Origin: Ciborinia camelliae
Taxonomy: Eukaryota > Ascomycota > Leotiomycetes > Helotiales > Sclerotiniaceae
Length of the DNA: 64,000 bases
NCBI GenBank assembly: GCA_025890175.1
Contig: JANPYM010000008.1
Location: 204,766 to 268,765, forward strand
Direction of reading: 5' to 3'
Positions 35,900-46,909 of the stretch are shown here, piece by piece; positions within the stretch are counted from its first letter, which is position 1, and every line of letters starts with the position of its first letter. A model generated the notes under the pieces. That model was not told where the DNA came from and searched no databases. It saw nothing but the letters and a program-made list of their open reading frames with translations. The position numbers and the translations under genes are program-made.

Positions 35900-37654
35900 A
35901 TGGATTCCATCACCGATAATACTCATAATATATTGACTGCCGAGACCCTCGAATTGCTCAAGAAAAAATTGGCTACTTTGAAGGCGAGGGGCACGATCTT
36001 GAGTGTCGAAGATCTAGCCCAGAGACTCTTCCATGAACCGCTTGAAGAAGTTGCAAAGGATATGAGCATTCGTGACGATCCTAGAGGCAAAGAAGTGATG
36101 AAGGCGACGCAGATGTTGAAGATCTATTTGATTTTGTCGGATGGGCAGTGTGCCCGTGCTGTCAAGTTTAGAAGTCAAGTATGTTCTTCCATTCTTTTTG
36201 TGCGACTTGTTGATTTCAAGTTCGCGTCTTACTATCGTGACCCCTTCTACTGACGGCTTCCAATTCCCTTCTGCCACTTGTTGATTTCAAAATTCATGTC
36301 TGTGTGCGATCACTAATAGTTGCATATAGGGATGGCATGATAATAGAGAAGCAGGCGATGCTCACTTCCGTCAACAGCGAGAGCGTGCTGACTCTACAAC
36401 CCCAGACGAAGAGAGAAACTTTTATAAGATGATGGTTCAGATTGGCGAAGAGATGAATCAATCTAACCACATTTTTTTGATTCCATTCGTTCCAAGTAAT
36501 CAAACTAACATTCTGGATCTTTGCATGGCTCCGGGTGGCTACACCGCGGCGGCTCTCGAGTATTGCAATTCTTTCAAGGCGTATGGTATAACTTTGTCAA
36601 CTGAATCCGGCGGTCACACTGTCATTATTGGCAAGAATCATCTTCAAGGACTCAGATTATGTGATATTACGATGTTCACTGAGTTCTGTCCAACCGATAA
36701 ACATATTCCGGAGGGCCTCAAGTCGAAGTTTAGCGATATCCAACCTTTCAAGTCTATCAAGTTCCACCTTGTATTCGCCGATGGCAAAACTCTCCGCACT
36801 CATGACCGCATCAAGAATACTTACGATGCTGATCTTAACAAAGAAACCGTTCGCTTGCAAACTTCTCAATTGATTCTGGCAATGAACAGAATCCACAATG
36901 GAGGTACTTTGGTCATGTTATTACACAAAGTCGATACGTGGCACTCAGCTTTCTTGTTATACACATTCTCCAAGTTCGCCAAAGTGGAAGTCTTCAAACC
37001 AATTCGAAAGCACGCTACAAGAAGTAGCTTTTACATGATTGCGAAGGAAATCAATATTAACCATCCAGAGGCCTTCAAGGCTATTTCAGGCTGGAAGGAA
37101 GATTGGGTAAGTTATTTTCTTTCTAGGCTGCTATAACTTTTTATGCTGTCGATTCTTTGCACTCTCCACTCCTTCATCGGGATTTTCAAAAGTCTAGACT
37201 CTAGTCCAACAGTAAGAGGTTGTTGACTATTGAATCCATTTGAAACATTGAAAGCCTTCACATCTAGTCTGCTAGTTTGCCAGTCTGCTAGTTTGGACTA
37301 TTGGATACTCCGACCTCCCATTTTCCCTACATTTCTTCCTTGCTATGAGCACAGCTGACTCATGATCAACAGTATTGTGCTACATTCGGAGGTCCAGACC
37401 AGACAGGTTTACCAAAGGAGGAACCGACAGATGAGTCAGTTCAAGAACTTCTCACAGAATTTGGTCCAAGATTGATTGAGTTGGGACACGAGGCTTGGAA
37501 GATCCAAGCAGATGCATTAAGTCGCACTAACTATGCAGGCTCAACGACCGATGGTAAGCTTGAGAGAATTTCTAGCAAACGTGATGATATAAAGGAGAAG
37601 TTTGAGATAGAAATGAAGGTCGAGGAGATCCCAGTGGGCTTAATGGAGTTATAA
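35900..37654 (+). CDS. FtsJ-type (RrmJ) RNA methyltransferase domain protein
   Basis: Three exons: 35900-36178, 36330-37106 and 37373-37654. Both introns are phase 0 with GTATGT and GTAAGT donors and TAG and CAG acceptors. The product is 445 aa. The SAM-binding motif I (ILDLCMAPGGYTAAAL) sits at about residues 152-167. A Lys/Asp-rich motif follows (FHLVFADGKTLRTHD, about 240-255), then LILAMNRIHNGGTLVMLL and the final motif with Lys (RSSFYMIAK). This is the fold of 2'-O-ribose RNA methyltransferases of the FtsJ/CMTR group; the substrate (cap, rRNA or tRNA) cannot be told from sequence. The N-terminal 93 residues are helical and the C-terminal exon is charged. Start: ATG at 35900, directly after a CT-rich leader. 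Confidence 0.88.
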
Positions 37655-37820
37655 AGGATCATGGAGATAAGGAATGACTAGTCGTAGACGCATATGACGT
37701 TAAGGAGATTCATTCAACGATACTAGATTGATTTTTTTGCGTTGCGTTTGACGTTATCTTTTAATATTTTATGACCCGGGAAGATTTACTAAGATTTATT
37801 CGCGTGGCTCTTTAGGGAAA

Positions 37821-38108
37821 GTGAGCATCAGTTTGAGAAAGCGCATCTGGGGTGGCCTCAAGGGCGTCTTTAAGGATCACCATGATGGCTTGAAGATGGA
37901 GCGGGGCATGGGATATGCGCCGCTGGGTGGACGGGGATCGGGCGGCTGGGCGACGGCTAGTGGCGGCGAGATTACGATTGGTAGTCGTGGGGAGGGTGTT
38001 TCGAGGCCGCTTCCGGCTCCTGGTCAGGAGGGGAATGGTGGTGGTGCTGGTGGTGATAGGGGTGATAATAGGGGTGATAATAGGGCTATGTTTATGATGG
38101 GTGCGTAG
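37821..38108 (+). other. Orphan Gly-rich ORF or 3' exon, 95 codons
   Basis: An open frame without an ATG start ends at TAG 38106-38108. Its first half looks like real protein (RKRIWGGLKGVFKDHHDGLK, ERGMGYAPLGGRG) and its codon third positions are G-rich. It then degenerates into Gly-rich GDNRGDNR repeats. A CATCAG acceptor-like sequence lies at 37830-37835. It may be the 3' exon of a lost gene or a minor gene whose first exon I could not find. Confidence 0.35.
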
Positions 38109-38252
38109 GTTTTCGCGTGGATCGGGGGGAAGGGGGGAAGGGGATCGGGGATCGGGGAGCGGTTATCGGTTGATCTGGGGCAGGGCATATTTCTAGGGCT
38201 GGCTGCGGTTGTATCATATGATTGATATCATATATAGATATTGGGAGGGAGG

Positions 38253-38356
38253 GAGGGAGTGAGGGAGTGAGGGAGTGAGGGAGTGAGGGAGTGAGGGAGT
38301 GAGGGAGTGAGGGAGTGAGGGAGTGAGGGAGTGAGGGAGTGAGGGAGTGAGGGAGT
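38253..38356. repeat. 8-bp minisatellite (GAGGGAGT)13
   Basis: Thirteen perfect tandem copies of GAGGGAGT, followed by one GAGGGAGG copy. Confidence 0.97.
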
Positions 38357-38879
38357 GAGGGAGGGATACCGAATAGGTGATGAGTTATTACCTGGGTAGT
38401 TAGTAGGTAGTAGGTAGTTAGGTGATTAGTAGTTAGGTGATTAGGTGATTTCTTTAACTACCTAGGTACCTACCTAATACTAAGGACGTTTTAATCTCTC
38501 ATACCGTCCGTCTCGGATACGAGAGTTTAATCTCTTATGCTGTCTTGGATAATAATGGGTACGCATTTTGTAATGATAGGATGAGTATGTGAGGATTGTT
38601 ATATGCTATTTTCTTTCTTATCTCATCTCATATATTTATTTGTTATATTTATTATATTCTATTTTACCAGGTAGATTCCAAAATTGTTAATATGGAATAT
38701 GGATCTTTTTTGAGAGATTAGATGATGCGAGAGAGAGAGAAGGGGGGGGAGAGAGATTGGATTGGATTGGATCGGATACCTGTGAATAAATGGATGGATA
38801 GGTATGTAGGTATTTGGGAATTGGGGGATGGGGGATGAGGATGTGGGATGGGGATATAAAATAAGGGTTATAGAATGGG

Positions 38880-39015
38880 GATTGTGGGATAAGGGTTGTG
38901 GGATGAGGGTTGTGGAACGGGGGTTGTGGGATAAGGGTTGTGGGATGAGGGTTGTGGAACGGGGGTTGTGGGATGGGGATTGGGGGATGGGGATTGGGGG
39001 ACGGTGGTTGTGGGA
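38880..39015. repeat. G-rich degenerate repeat (GGTTGTGGGAT type)
   Basis: Repeats of GGTTGTGG with spacers GATAAG, GATGAG and AACGGG. A larger unit of about 45 bp is repeated about twice. The G-strand is regular enough to form quadruplexes. Confidence 0.8.
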
Positions 39016-39355
39016 TGAGTAGGTATTTGTGAATTGGGGGATGGATGGATAGGGGGGGTCGGGAGGAGAAGAAAGAGATACAGAGAGAAAGATTGGGGTC
39101 ACAATGGAGCATTGACATGATTAGGTAATAAGTATAGAGGTATATATAATATGGGTAGATAGGTGAGTAGGTGGATAGGTGGCTGGATGGGTGGATGTTT
39201 ATTGATAGATAGATATCTGGGTATTTGTTTTATCATTTATGGGTTGGGAGGATAGGGGTTGGGGGATGGGGATGGTGATGATGATGGGGATGGAGAGAGA
39301 GATGAAGAGAGAGGTGATTGATGGGTTGGAGTGTTTGAGTGTTAGTGTTTTGGTT

Positions 39356-39457
39356 GGGTATGGTATGGTATTGGGTATGGTATGGTATTGGGTATGGTAT
39401 GGTATTGGGTATGGTATGGTATTGGGTATGGTATGGTATTGGGTATGGTATGGTATT
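39356..39457. repeat. 17-bp minisatellite, six perfect copies
   Basis: Six identical copies of GGGTATGGTATGGTATT, then a decayed copy. The unit itself contains (GGTAT) sub-repeats. Confidence 0.97.
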
Positions 39458-39773
39458 GGGTATAATATGGAATGGTATAGTATGGTATAATAGATGTAAT
39501 GTTTATTTGTTTGTTAATTAATTATCCCACTAATCGAATTTACATGTTGAAGTTGAAAATTCGAAGGGTACTCGTACGGGTACGGGTATGTATTTGGGCT
39601 TAAGTTTAGATTTAGATTTAGGTTTAAAAGAAGTAGATTGAAGAAATCCGTCTAAGATGTTTAATAACTTGAATGTAGTAGGAAAAGAATTCAAAAATAA
39701 GATAACATAAGATAAGATGAGCTAGAGAATCATCTCATAATTTTCCATAATTAAGTGGCGAAAACAAAATATG

Positions 39774-40079
39774 TAGAATATATAGAATATATAGAATATA
39801 TAGAATATATAGAATATATAGAATATATAGAATATATAGAATATATAGAATATATAGAATATATAGAATATATAGAATATATAGAATATATAGAATATAT
39901 AGAATATATAGAATATATAGAATATATAGAATATATAGAATATATAGAATATATAGAATATATAGAATATATAGAATATATAGAATATATAGAATATATA
40001 GAATATATAGAATATATAGAATATATAGAATATATAGAATATATAGAATATATAGAATATATAGAATATATAGAATATA
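39774..40079. repeat. 9-bp minisatellite (TAGAATATA)34
   Basis: Thirty-four perfect copies of TAGAATATA. The long open frames in this stretch on both strands (EYI or YIF repeats) are artefacts of a 9-base, stop-free unit. Confidence 0.98.
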
Positions 40080-40478
40080 GTTGGAGTGGAGTGGATTGAA
40101 TTGGTTATTGGATGGAAGATGGAGATGGAGATGCAATATGAAATATGAAAATGAGGAAATTGAATGGAGATGTGGATGTGGATGTGAATGAGCGATGGCG
40201 GAGAATAGAAAAGAATGGAGTGGATTGGGATTAGGATTGGGATTACAATGCTTAAAGCGTGATTACGGCCAGGTGATGGGGGTTGCGGATTTAGGTTTCC
40301 TAAGACTGGGATTAGGATTGGGATTGGAGCTGGGAGTTTGGATTTCCATGTCACGGTAGGGGGGATGGTTCGAGAGTTGAGGGTTGAGGGTTGAGGGGAG
40401 GCTTACCTGATTGTGGGAGTTACAAGTGAAAGATGATCTGGAATTGGGAATTGGGAATCGGGTTCAAAATCCTGTGGT

Positions 40479-40778
40479 GAAAGAAGAAAGAAGAAAGAAG
40501 AAAGAAGAAAGAAGAAAAAAAGAAAAAAAAAAAAAGAAAAAAAAAGAAAGAAGAAAGAAGAAAGAAAAAAGAAGAAAGAAGAAAGAAGAAAGAAGAAAGA
40601 AAAAAAAAGAAAGAAGAAAGAAAAAAGAAAAAAGAAGAAAGAAGAAAGAAGAAAGAAGAAAGAAGAAAGAAGAAAGAAGAAAGAAGAAAGAAAAAAGAAG
40701 AAAGAAGAAAGAAGAAAGAAGAAAGAAGAAAGAAGAAAGAAGAAAGAAGAAAGAAGAAAGAAAAAAGAAAAAAAAAAG

Positions 40779-40815
<37 letters not shown>

Positions 40816-40898
40816 AAGAAGAAAGAAGAAAGAAAAAAAAAGAAAAAAGAAAGAAGAAAGAAGAAAGAAGAAAGAAGAAAGAAGAAAGAAAGAAGAAA
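40479..40898. repeat. Polypurine tract (GAA/AAGAAAG) with A35 run
   Basis: About 420 bases of pure A/G on the plus strand, built of GAAAGAA-type units. An uninterrupted run of 35 A residues lies at 40779-40813. Open frames here are low-complexity artefacts. Confidence 0.97.
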
Positions 40899-43703
40899 TC
40901 TTTCATGCTATTTATTTATTCGATATCACAAGTTGAGAAAGAGCTCCATCATCTCATGTCGTCTTTTGTTTTTCTCCTGGAACTTCTTCGTTGGTTTTGC
41001 TTCCTTGTGCGGTTTTTATTTCTTTAGGTGGATTTTCTATGCGAGATGAGATGAGATGAGATGAGATGAATTGGGTAGGCACTTTCCTTTTCTTTCCTTT
41101 CCTCCTCTCAAGGGCTGCTAGCTTGCCTCCTGGAGATGATGATGATATTGATTTGGGATAATAATAATTTACTATATCTTTTCTAACCAAATTCCCCCCT
41201 CCCTGGTAATCCAAACTTTCCTTGCACTACAGTATACACACATGCACGTATCTAGCATTTATAACTTGTATCTCGCTTCCCCCCTCCCTCCGCCCCACGA
41301 ATATACAGTTAGGTTAAATACTCCATCTATCCCTGTCCAATGTCCATAGAAAATCTTCCAGGAAATGAAGAAAAATGCATCCGATAAATGAGTAGTAGAT
41401 AGGAAGGGTATAGCATATATCCCAATGATCTAAGAGTTGGAGTACAAGACTTGAGGTGATATGGAATCGGATCTTGGGAGTAAGTCGGGATAGTATAAGA
41501 CCTTTCGTGTGCGTGGAGTGGTATCATTAGCTATGAAGTGTATGGATGGGAAATAGTAGAGGGTTTGCAACACCTATGTTATAAGGGAAGAGGGATTACT
41601 TAGTTCTTGGGGGCAATCCTCGATCTTCAAGTGAAGAAGTGGGAGTTGTGACTCTAATAGTTCGGTCAGTATTGGGTAGCTATGCTATGCTATAGGTAAG
41701 AAAGTTCGAGTTGCTCGTCATCAATTAGTATATTTCCTGTCACTCCCGTGACATTCAATGATAGGATTTTATATCTGGGATGGTATATGATCGGACTGAA
41801 TTTAATTCACCATGAAAAAATATTTTTCGGGAAATCGTCTGCAACTAACAGAAAATAGTTGGATGATGAATAGGGAGGGAATACGATGTCGAATAATTAG
41901 AAATATTTCAGACATAAATTGATAGTTCTCAAGAAATTACCTAATTACTTGGTTGAAAACAAGAGCTCTGAAGAAATCAGGAGAGCTTCAACTTCGGGTA
42001 ACAAAAGCTTCTTGGTACAATCTCCCCCTCAATGACACCACAAACTTTGTGAAGAACTCAACTTTCACCGCCACAAACCTCGGTGGCGAATCAGTCACAT
42101 GTGTGTTCACCAACCCATGATCTCGCTATGAACTTCTATACATCTGCCGCGGGCGAAGCAACCTCAGTAGCCTACTTCTCGCCCCAAATCAACACGCCGT
42201 ACTTCAGCGCTCTCATCACATCTTCATCATTTTCGATATCTTCAAACGAACAACGAGAACTTCAGCTCCATCAATAAGCTTTTATAGACTTGCTTCTATA
42301 CTATAAGTCTTCAAGTTTTCAATTGAGCTATTTTCTTGAAGCGGTATGGATGAGGGGGCCGGTACGTGATGGGGGTATGGAGAATGGAGATGTTTCTGTG
42401 AGGATAGTTGGCATGAAAGGAGACAATAGACAATGATATGGATTTCCAAGAAGGCCTATTAAAGCTCGAGGTCGGGACTGAAAAGTCCTGACCTGAGAGG
42501 CATGGGGAGTTTAGGTTGTGGTTTTTCCGAAAGTCATGTTTGAAGTCATGGTAACAATATGTTCATGTCGTCTTTGCTGTGTTGGTCCAACAAGCCACAA
42601 GCTGCCCAGCCACGGGTGTGCTTACTCATGCGCGTCCGTTTTCTTCACCAAGGTGGTAAGTGGCTTGATTTCAATCGCCCAAACTTACTACCAGGTAAGG
42701 GTTTTCGCATGCACAACACTCCCATATTTCCCATCTTGTGCGCTCGTACTCACCACTCGCTCCGCCCCTGTTCTCCGGATAAGGCGTAGTCGTACAAATT
42801 GAAGGTGTGCTGACCCCAAGTGTGGGGTGATCATGGTGCGTGAGATAGATTTGATCTCAATGCGGTTGTAAAGTTGTACAGGTGAACTTCCAATTGCAAA
42901 TTACTTGGAAAGTCGGCATGACTATGTATATCTTTGATATATTTCTGAGGAACGTTTAAGATTTCAAATCCAGGAAATGTATCCTTTTACTACCCAAGTA
43001 GGAGTTTCGGTCTTGCGATATATCGTATTGGAGGGCTCAAAGGATCACCAAGCTGGTGAGATTCATGCATCAATCGTTGATGGGGGCCGTACCTAGAAAA
43101 TGCTTTCTGCTGTAAATTAAATATAGCCCAGGTTCCTGAACCCTACTGGCAAGCTTAAGTTTGTCGTTTTGTTTATGCAAGACTGAGACTCCCTTCTGTT
43201 ATGCCCTGTCAGTAATAGATGGCATTCTGGGCATGACTCATCGTATGATACAAGATCCAGGAGATCGATGGGGAAAGTTATCAGATATGAAATATGAAAT
43301 ATGATTTGTATCGACGCATTTTAGCATTCACTTCATCTCAAATGTGTAAAGTGCTTGAGCTTTCCTAAATCTAATATGGGTTATTAGGAAGTTTTCTGAC
43401 TCTCAGCCTTCCCATACTTGTCAATGCTAATGATGATTGATATAGGCCATGTACTTTCTACTCTTTATAAGCTGGCTCTGGTGTTACTTCTGTCATTTAA
43501 ATACATCACCTTGGCTGGTTTGAACTCCCTTTCACCGATACTTGATATCTTGAATATTTCGTTCCTAGCATAAGGCAGGTTTTAGGAATTACATTGCTTC
43601 GTGATGTTTTCTTGGCGTATATATTATGTGCATGACTGCGCTATGTACCCTCTCGTGGCCAATCTTTAGGGTGAGTAGTCCAGAATCATCCTCCTTCATC
43701 CAA
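40899..43703. other. Spacer with decayed sequence
   Basis: No intact gene was recognised. An ATG-less frame at about 41941-42120 (ASWYNLPLNDTTNFVKNST, with two N-glycosylation sequons) looks like a remnant of a secreted protein. Frames at 42518-42802 are not recognisable. Confidence 0.45.
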
Positions 43704-44311
43704 TCAACATCTCACACCCAACGGCAAACACACATCCCCATCATTCATCATCATCGAGGCATACATAAACGCAGCAGATTACTGAATAGCTCCGAGAACA
43801 CCAGCCTTTCCAAGTACAGCTTCAACAGCATTGAAAGATTCTGTGTCTAGCAGTCCCCTTGTCTGAGCCAATTTTACGGCAACCTGATAGACGGCTTCTT
43901 GGCGTGCTATCACGCATGAGGAACATTCACCCGCAAGTATAGCTGTAATTTGCGCCGGATTTAAGCCTGCTTTCTCGGCAAGGATGGTGTGCGCATAAAT
44001 TCCATATCTCACTTTGGCGATGGATAGGTCACCGAGGACAGCGGATTCAGCTTCACTTGGGACCAAGAGACCAGCAACTGTCAGGTGTAGATTCACCCAC
44101 GGCTGTGTGACTGTTGGTGTGTAGCTGATCTAAACATTAGTTCGTGCATTTTTATGAAGGGAATTGAGAGTAATAGTTACAGCAACAGATTGAAAGGTCC
44201 TTGGAGGGAACCGTCGGCATCTTCTGTGACGAGGGTAGTGTCGTAGACCTTCTTTGTGATATTGGCGAGGTAATTGTACTAAACAAGCTGAGTCGCATCG
44301 AGTTTAACAAC
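43704..44311 (-). pseudogene. Carboxymuconolactone decarboxylase-like pseudogene
   Basis: Coding similarity runs on the minus strand: an upstream part (44309-44181), a 56-bp intron (44180-44125; GTAACT donor, CAG acceptor) and a downstream part (44124-43704). The downstream part has AhpD/CMD-family character (YGIYAHTILAEKAGLN, AVYQVAVKLAQTRGLL, and the end motif GDVCLP). The frame is broken by TAG at 44279-44281 and TAA at 43779-43781. After the second stop the frame still encodes the expected family C-terminus (SAAFMYASMMMNDGDVCLP) to a TGA at 43704. The intact family acts as small alpha-helical decarboxylases, peroxidases or cyclases, often in secondary metabolism. The 5' exon was not located. 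Confidence 0.75.
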
Positions 44312-44346
44312 TGCCCCATTATTAGAGGCTCTCAATCAATGGAACT

Positions 44347-45060
44347 TTGCCTTTCATTTGCATACCTCTAATCAAAAGTATGATTCAAGCATCCATAATC
44401 CATCAAGGTCGTGTCTTAACCAAAATTGGCCTTGAAGATTTTAAGCTAGTGACCCAGTCAAAGTCTCGGAGAACTAGTAATTTGGTCATAATACTCAATA
44501 TCCCGTCTCTTGATTTATTCCTCATACTTTCGTACACTGCCGGTATACTAAACATAATATCCCAAGCCAATTATACTGCCAGAAACAATTATATAGATAC
44601 ATATACACAAAACAAAAAGATTTCCGGAAATTCAACCATCAATTTTGCCTCCAGTGATTTTAGGCCCATCAATAATTCTAGTATTATTACAAACAAAACT
44701 CAAGCGAAAGAAGATATGGTTCGCCGAGGCTTTGCTTCGATCAATTTGAAAGAGGTGCTGACGTTGATTAGCTATGGCCGCCACCAGTCACTCAGCAAGA
44801 AAGGAAAGAAGCAATCAATTTGTCATTGGTTTCGACTACGAATCTATCACCGAGTCAGACGATGCCGATACTCTCAAGAACCCCATGTTCTCCCATCTCC
44901 CCCAACATCAAAGTAGACAAAGTACAAAGGGGGGCAAGACGCCTCTTCAAAGCATTCATAGTCTCACCGCAGTCTGAAGAAATTGCAAAGAAGATGTCCA
45001 ACCTGTGGCTATGGACTACGAAGAAATTTAAATTCGACGCTACAGTACTAGGTAAGTTAT
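44347..45060 (+). pseudogene. Highly reducing polyketide synthase fragment (KR to ACP)
   Basis: The first frame carries a decayed ketoreductase domain: LDLFLILSYTAGILN, then SQANYTARNNYIDTY, matching the Ser-Tyr-Asn region of fungal PKS KR domains (usual form SSxAGxxGNxxQANYAAGN). It is followed by RRGFASINLKEVLTLI, the usual post-KR segment. Similarity then moves to a second frame (QFVIGFD...LKNPMFSHL, about 44812-44905) and a third (about 44950-45055, possible start of the acyl carrier region). At least two frameshifts and an Arg in place of the conserved Gly after the Tyr show it is dead. Upstream domains (KS, AT, DH, ER) are absent. A GTAAGT donor-like site at 45052 precedes AT-rich DNA. 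Confidence 0.75.
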
Positions 45061-46050
45061 ATTAAACTTGTGCCCCACATTATAGAATTTTCTAGCTATA
45101 TCACCACTTTCAATTATAAATATTAAATTAACTATATATAATTATAATTTCAAAGTTTTCAATTTTAAAATAGTTTTAACTATATATTTTTATTATAAAT
45201 TCTAAATTTAGATTATATAATATTAACTAAGTATTTAATACATTATTTATTTTTGAATAAAAAAATAGACTTAACTATTTTAAAACATTATAAAACTTTC
45301 AAAAAAGCTTATAACAAAATTATTATTAATTGATATTAATCTTTCAAAACAAAAGAATAATATAAAATTTATAATTTATTTTTAGAATTTTTTTACGTGG
45401 TATAATAAAGTTCGAATGTGGCTAGAACTTATTTTGAGCTAATTTTTGCGGTAAAATCGATAAAAATTTAAAAAATTAATTTTAAAGTTTTACAACTTTA
45501 TTAAGAAATTAGTAGTATTTATTGAGGAATCAGGTCAGATGGTTTCCGGTCACATGATCAGAGATCACGTGGTAAGCTATACCGCATAGGGTATGGGGGA
45601 GTAGCATATAAGGGCAGCTGGGCTGCTACCAAATACATACTCCTTAGTCAAATCAATCTACTATAATTCTACCCTAGTACTTCCTTCCTACCGTATTACT
45701 GGTCATCCCAGGATATACGATTAATAGTATTGATAAAAATAAGATTTATATAATTTTATAATGAAAATCTTTAATATAATAAAAGGAATTTCTTTTAAAA
45801 TGTGTTTATTATATTAAATTATAACTATAAAAAGAGTGAGTTTTGGTGTAAAAAGGCCTTTCGCTTAATATAAGTTGTGGGGTACTGTACACGGCCGATT
45901 TTGTATTAGATTCTTTGGTCACGATCGAAATAAACTGGACAAACTAGACAAGACAAACTTTCCAGGCTAAACTCCAGGCGTCGGAGATATCAGATGCGGC
46001 GAAACATTACGGCTTCAGCTAGTGATGGCCGTGACTTGCAAATGATCACT
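45061..46050. repeat. AT-rich island, probably a RIP-degraded insertion
   Basis: Base composition drops to very AT-rich with many TpA steps (especially 45060-45530 and 45720-45830). A moderate-GC block at 45530-45720 carries a TATA-like GCATATAAGGG sequence and could be a decayed LTR or promoter. It separates the two PKS-related fragments. No coding frame was seen. Confidence 0.6.
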
Positions 46051-46093
46051 CATCACCCAGAATTCAACGAGTAGATCCGATCACACGAAAGCG

Positions 46094-46909
46094 TTGACAC
46101 GAGGACCACACCAAAGCAAGCGAAGAAAACGAAGGTGTAAATGTAGAACAAAAGAGCGAAGAAGTCATCACGTTACCAAAATAGCCACCAGAGTTACCAG
46201 ATCTAGAGAAGGGGCCCGGGGGAGGTTTGATATGGGTATTATAAAGAGCAGGCTATTAGTAAGGATGCTTATCAATGGTTCTAAAACGCTACGCGCGAGC
46301 CGAGAGATGCAAAAGATGCTACGAAGCGGGTGTCCAGGGAATGAGTACCTAATCGCATTTCACCGAGGTGGTCAAGCCTTGAAGATTTCGGTTCCAGACC
46401 TCGATGAAAGCACCTTGGATTTGGCACTCAGAGGTGCTTTTCCAAGTATTTCGATCCCTGGCACAAAGCCAGAGTCGTGCGTGGGTGGGTTGGAGCATTG
46501 ACGCAAGAGACATGAAAGAGCGGGGCCAGGGCAAGATTACCGTGGTTCCTATTTGATTTCGACTTTCCACTACCAACCATCACCTACGAGATTCGTACCG
46601 AGTTCCAATTGCTAAGCATCGAGAAAGAGTCATGGATTCATGATCTCGAAGCTCCTGCATTCTGTGTCTACTTTGGATGATGTTCGAGCACAAAATGCCT
46701 CGGGGACGGGCCGTCATTTTCTCCACGCTAGTGGCTTCAACAGATGGAGCGATAAAAGCATCCAGTTCTCCATCTGCGATGATGGAATTTCGGCCACAAT
46801 TACCGAGAACACCATGTTAGATGGAGTGACCTTCCTTCGCTCGAATGATTTTGTCACCAAAGCCATCACGACCTTCAACCCTCAGGATCCAGCCAATTTT
46901 TCCTCGTAA
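46094..46909 (+). pseudogene. Carnitine/choline acyltransferase-like fragment, likely PKS C-terminus
   Basis: Broken similarity to carnitine acyltransferases is spread over three frames. NEYLIAFHRGGQALKI lies near 46340-46395. VGALTQET then GARARLPW lies near 46485-46545 around a stop. APAFCV then TLDDVRAQN spans a frameshift near 46668. GFNRWSDKSIQF and TMLDGVTFLRSNDFVTKAI lie at 46733-46870. The family's catalytic His (usually in EHSxxDG) is Asn here (ENTMLDG), and the C-terminal half is missing after 46909. Some fungal HR-PKSs end in such a domain, so this is probably the 3' end of the PKS at 44347, split by the AT-rich island. Confidence 0.7.

Noticed and set aside
39774..40079. CRISPR-like array
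   Set aside because: Contiguous 9-bp repeats without spacers, in a fungal genome.
39722..40354. Frames encoding YIF or EYI repeats
   Set aside because: Produced by a stop-free 9-bp tandem repeat.
40455..40475. GGTTCAAAATCC resembling a tRNA B box
   Set aside because: One base too long and no A box or cloverleaf upstream.
40403..41049. Lys/Arg/Glu-rich and Phe/Ser/Leu-rich frames
   Set aside because: Produced by the GAA-type purine tract.
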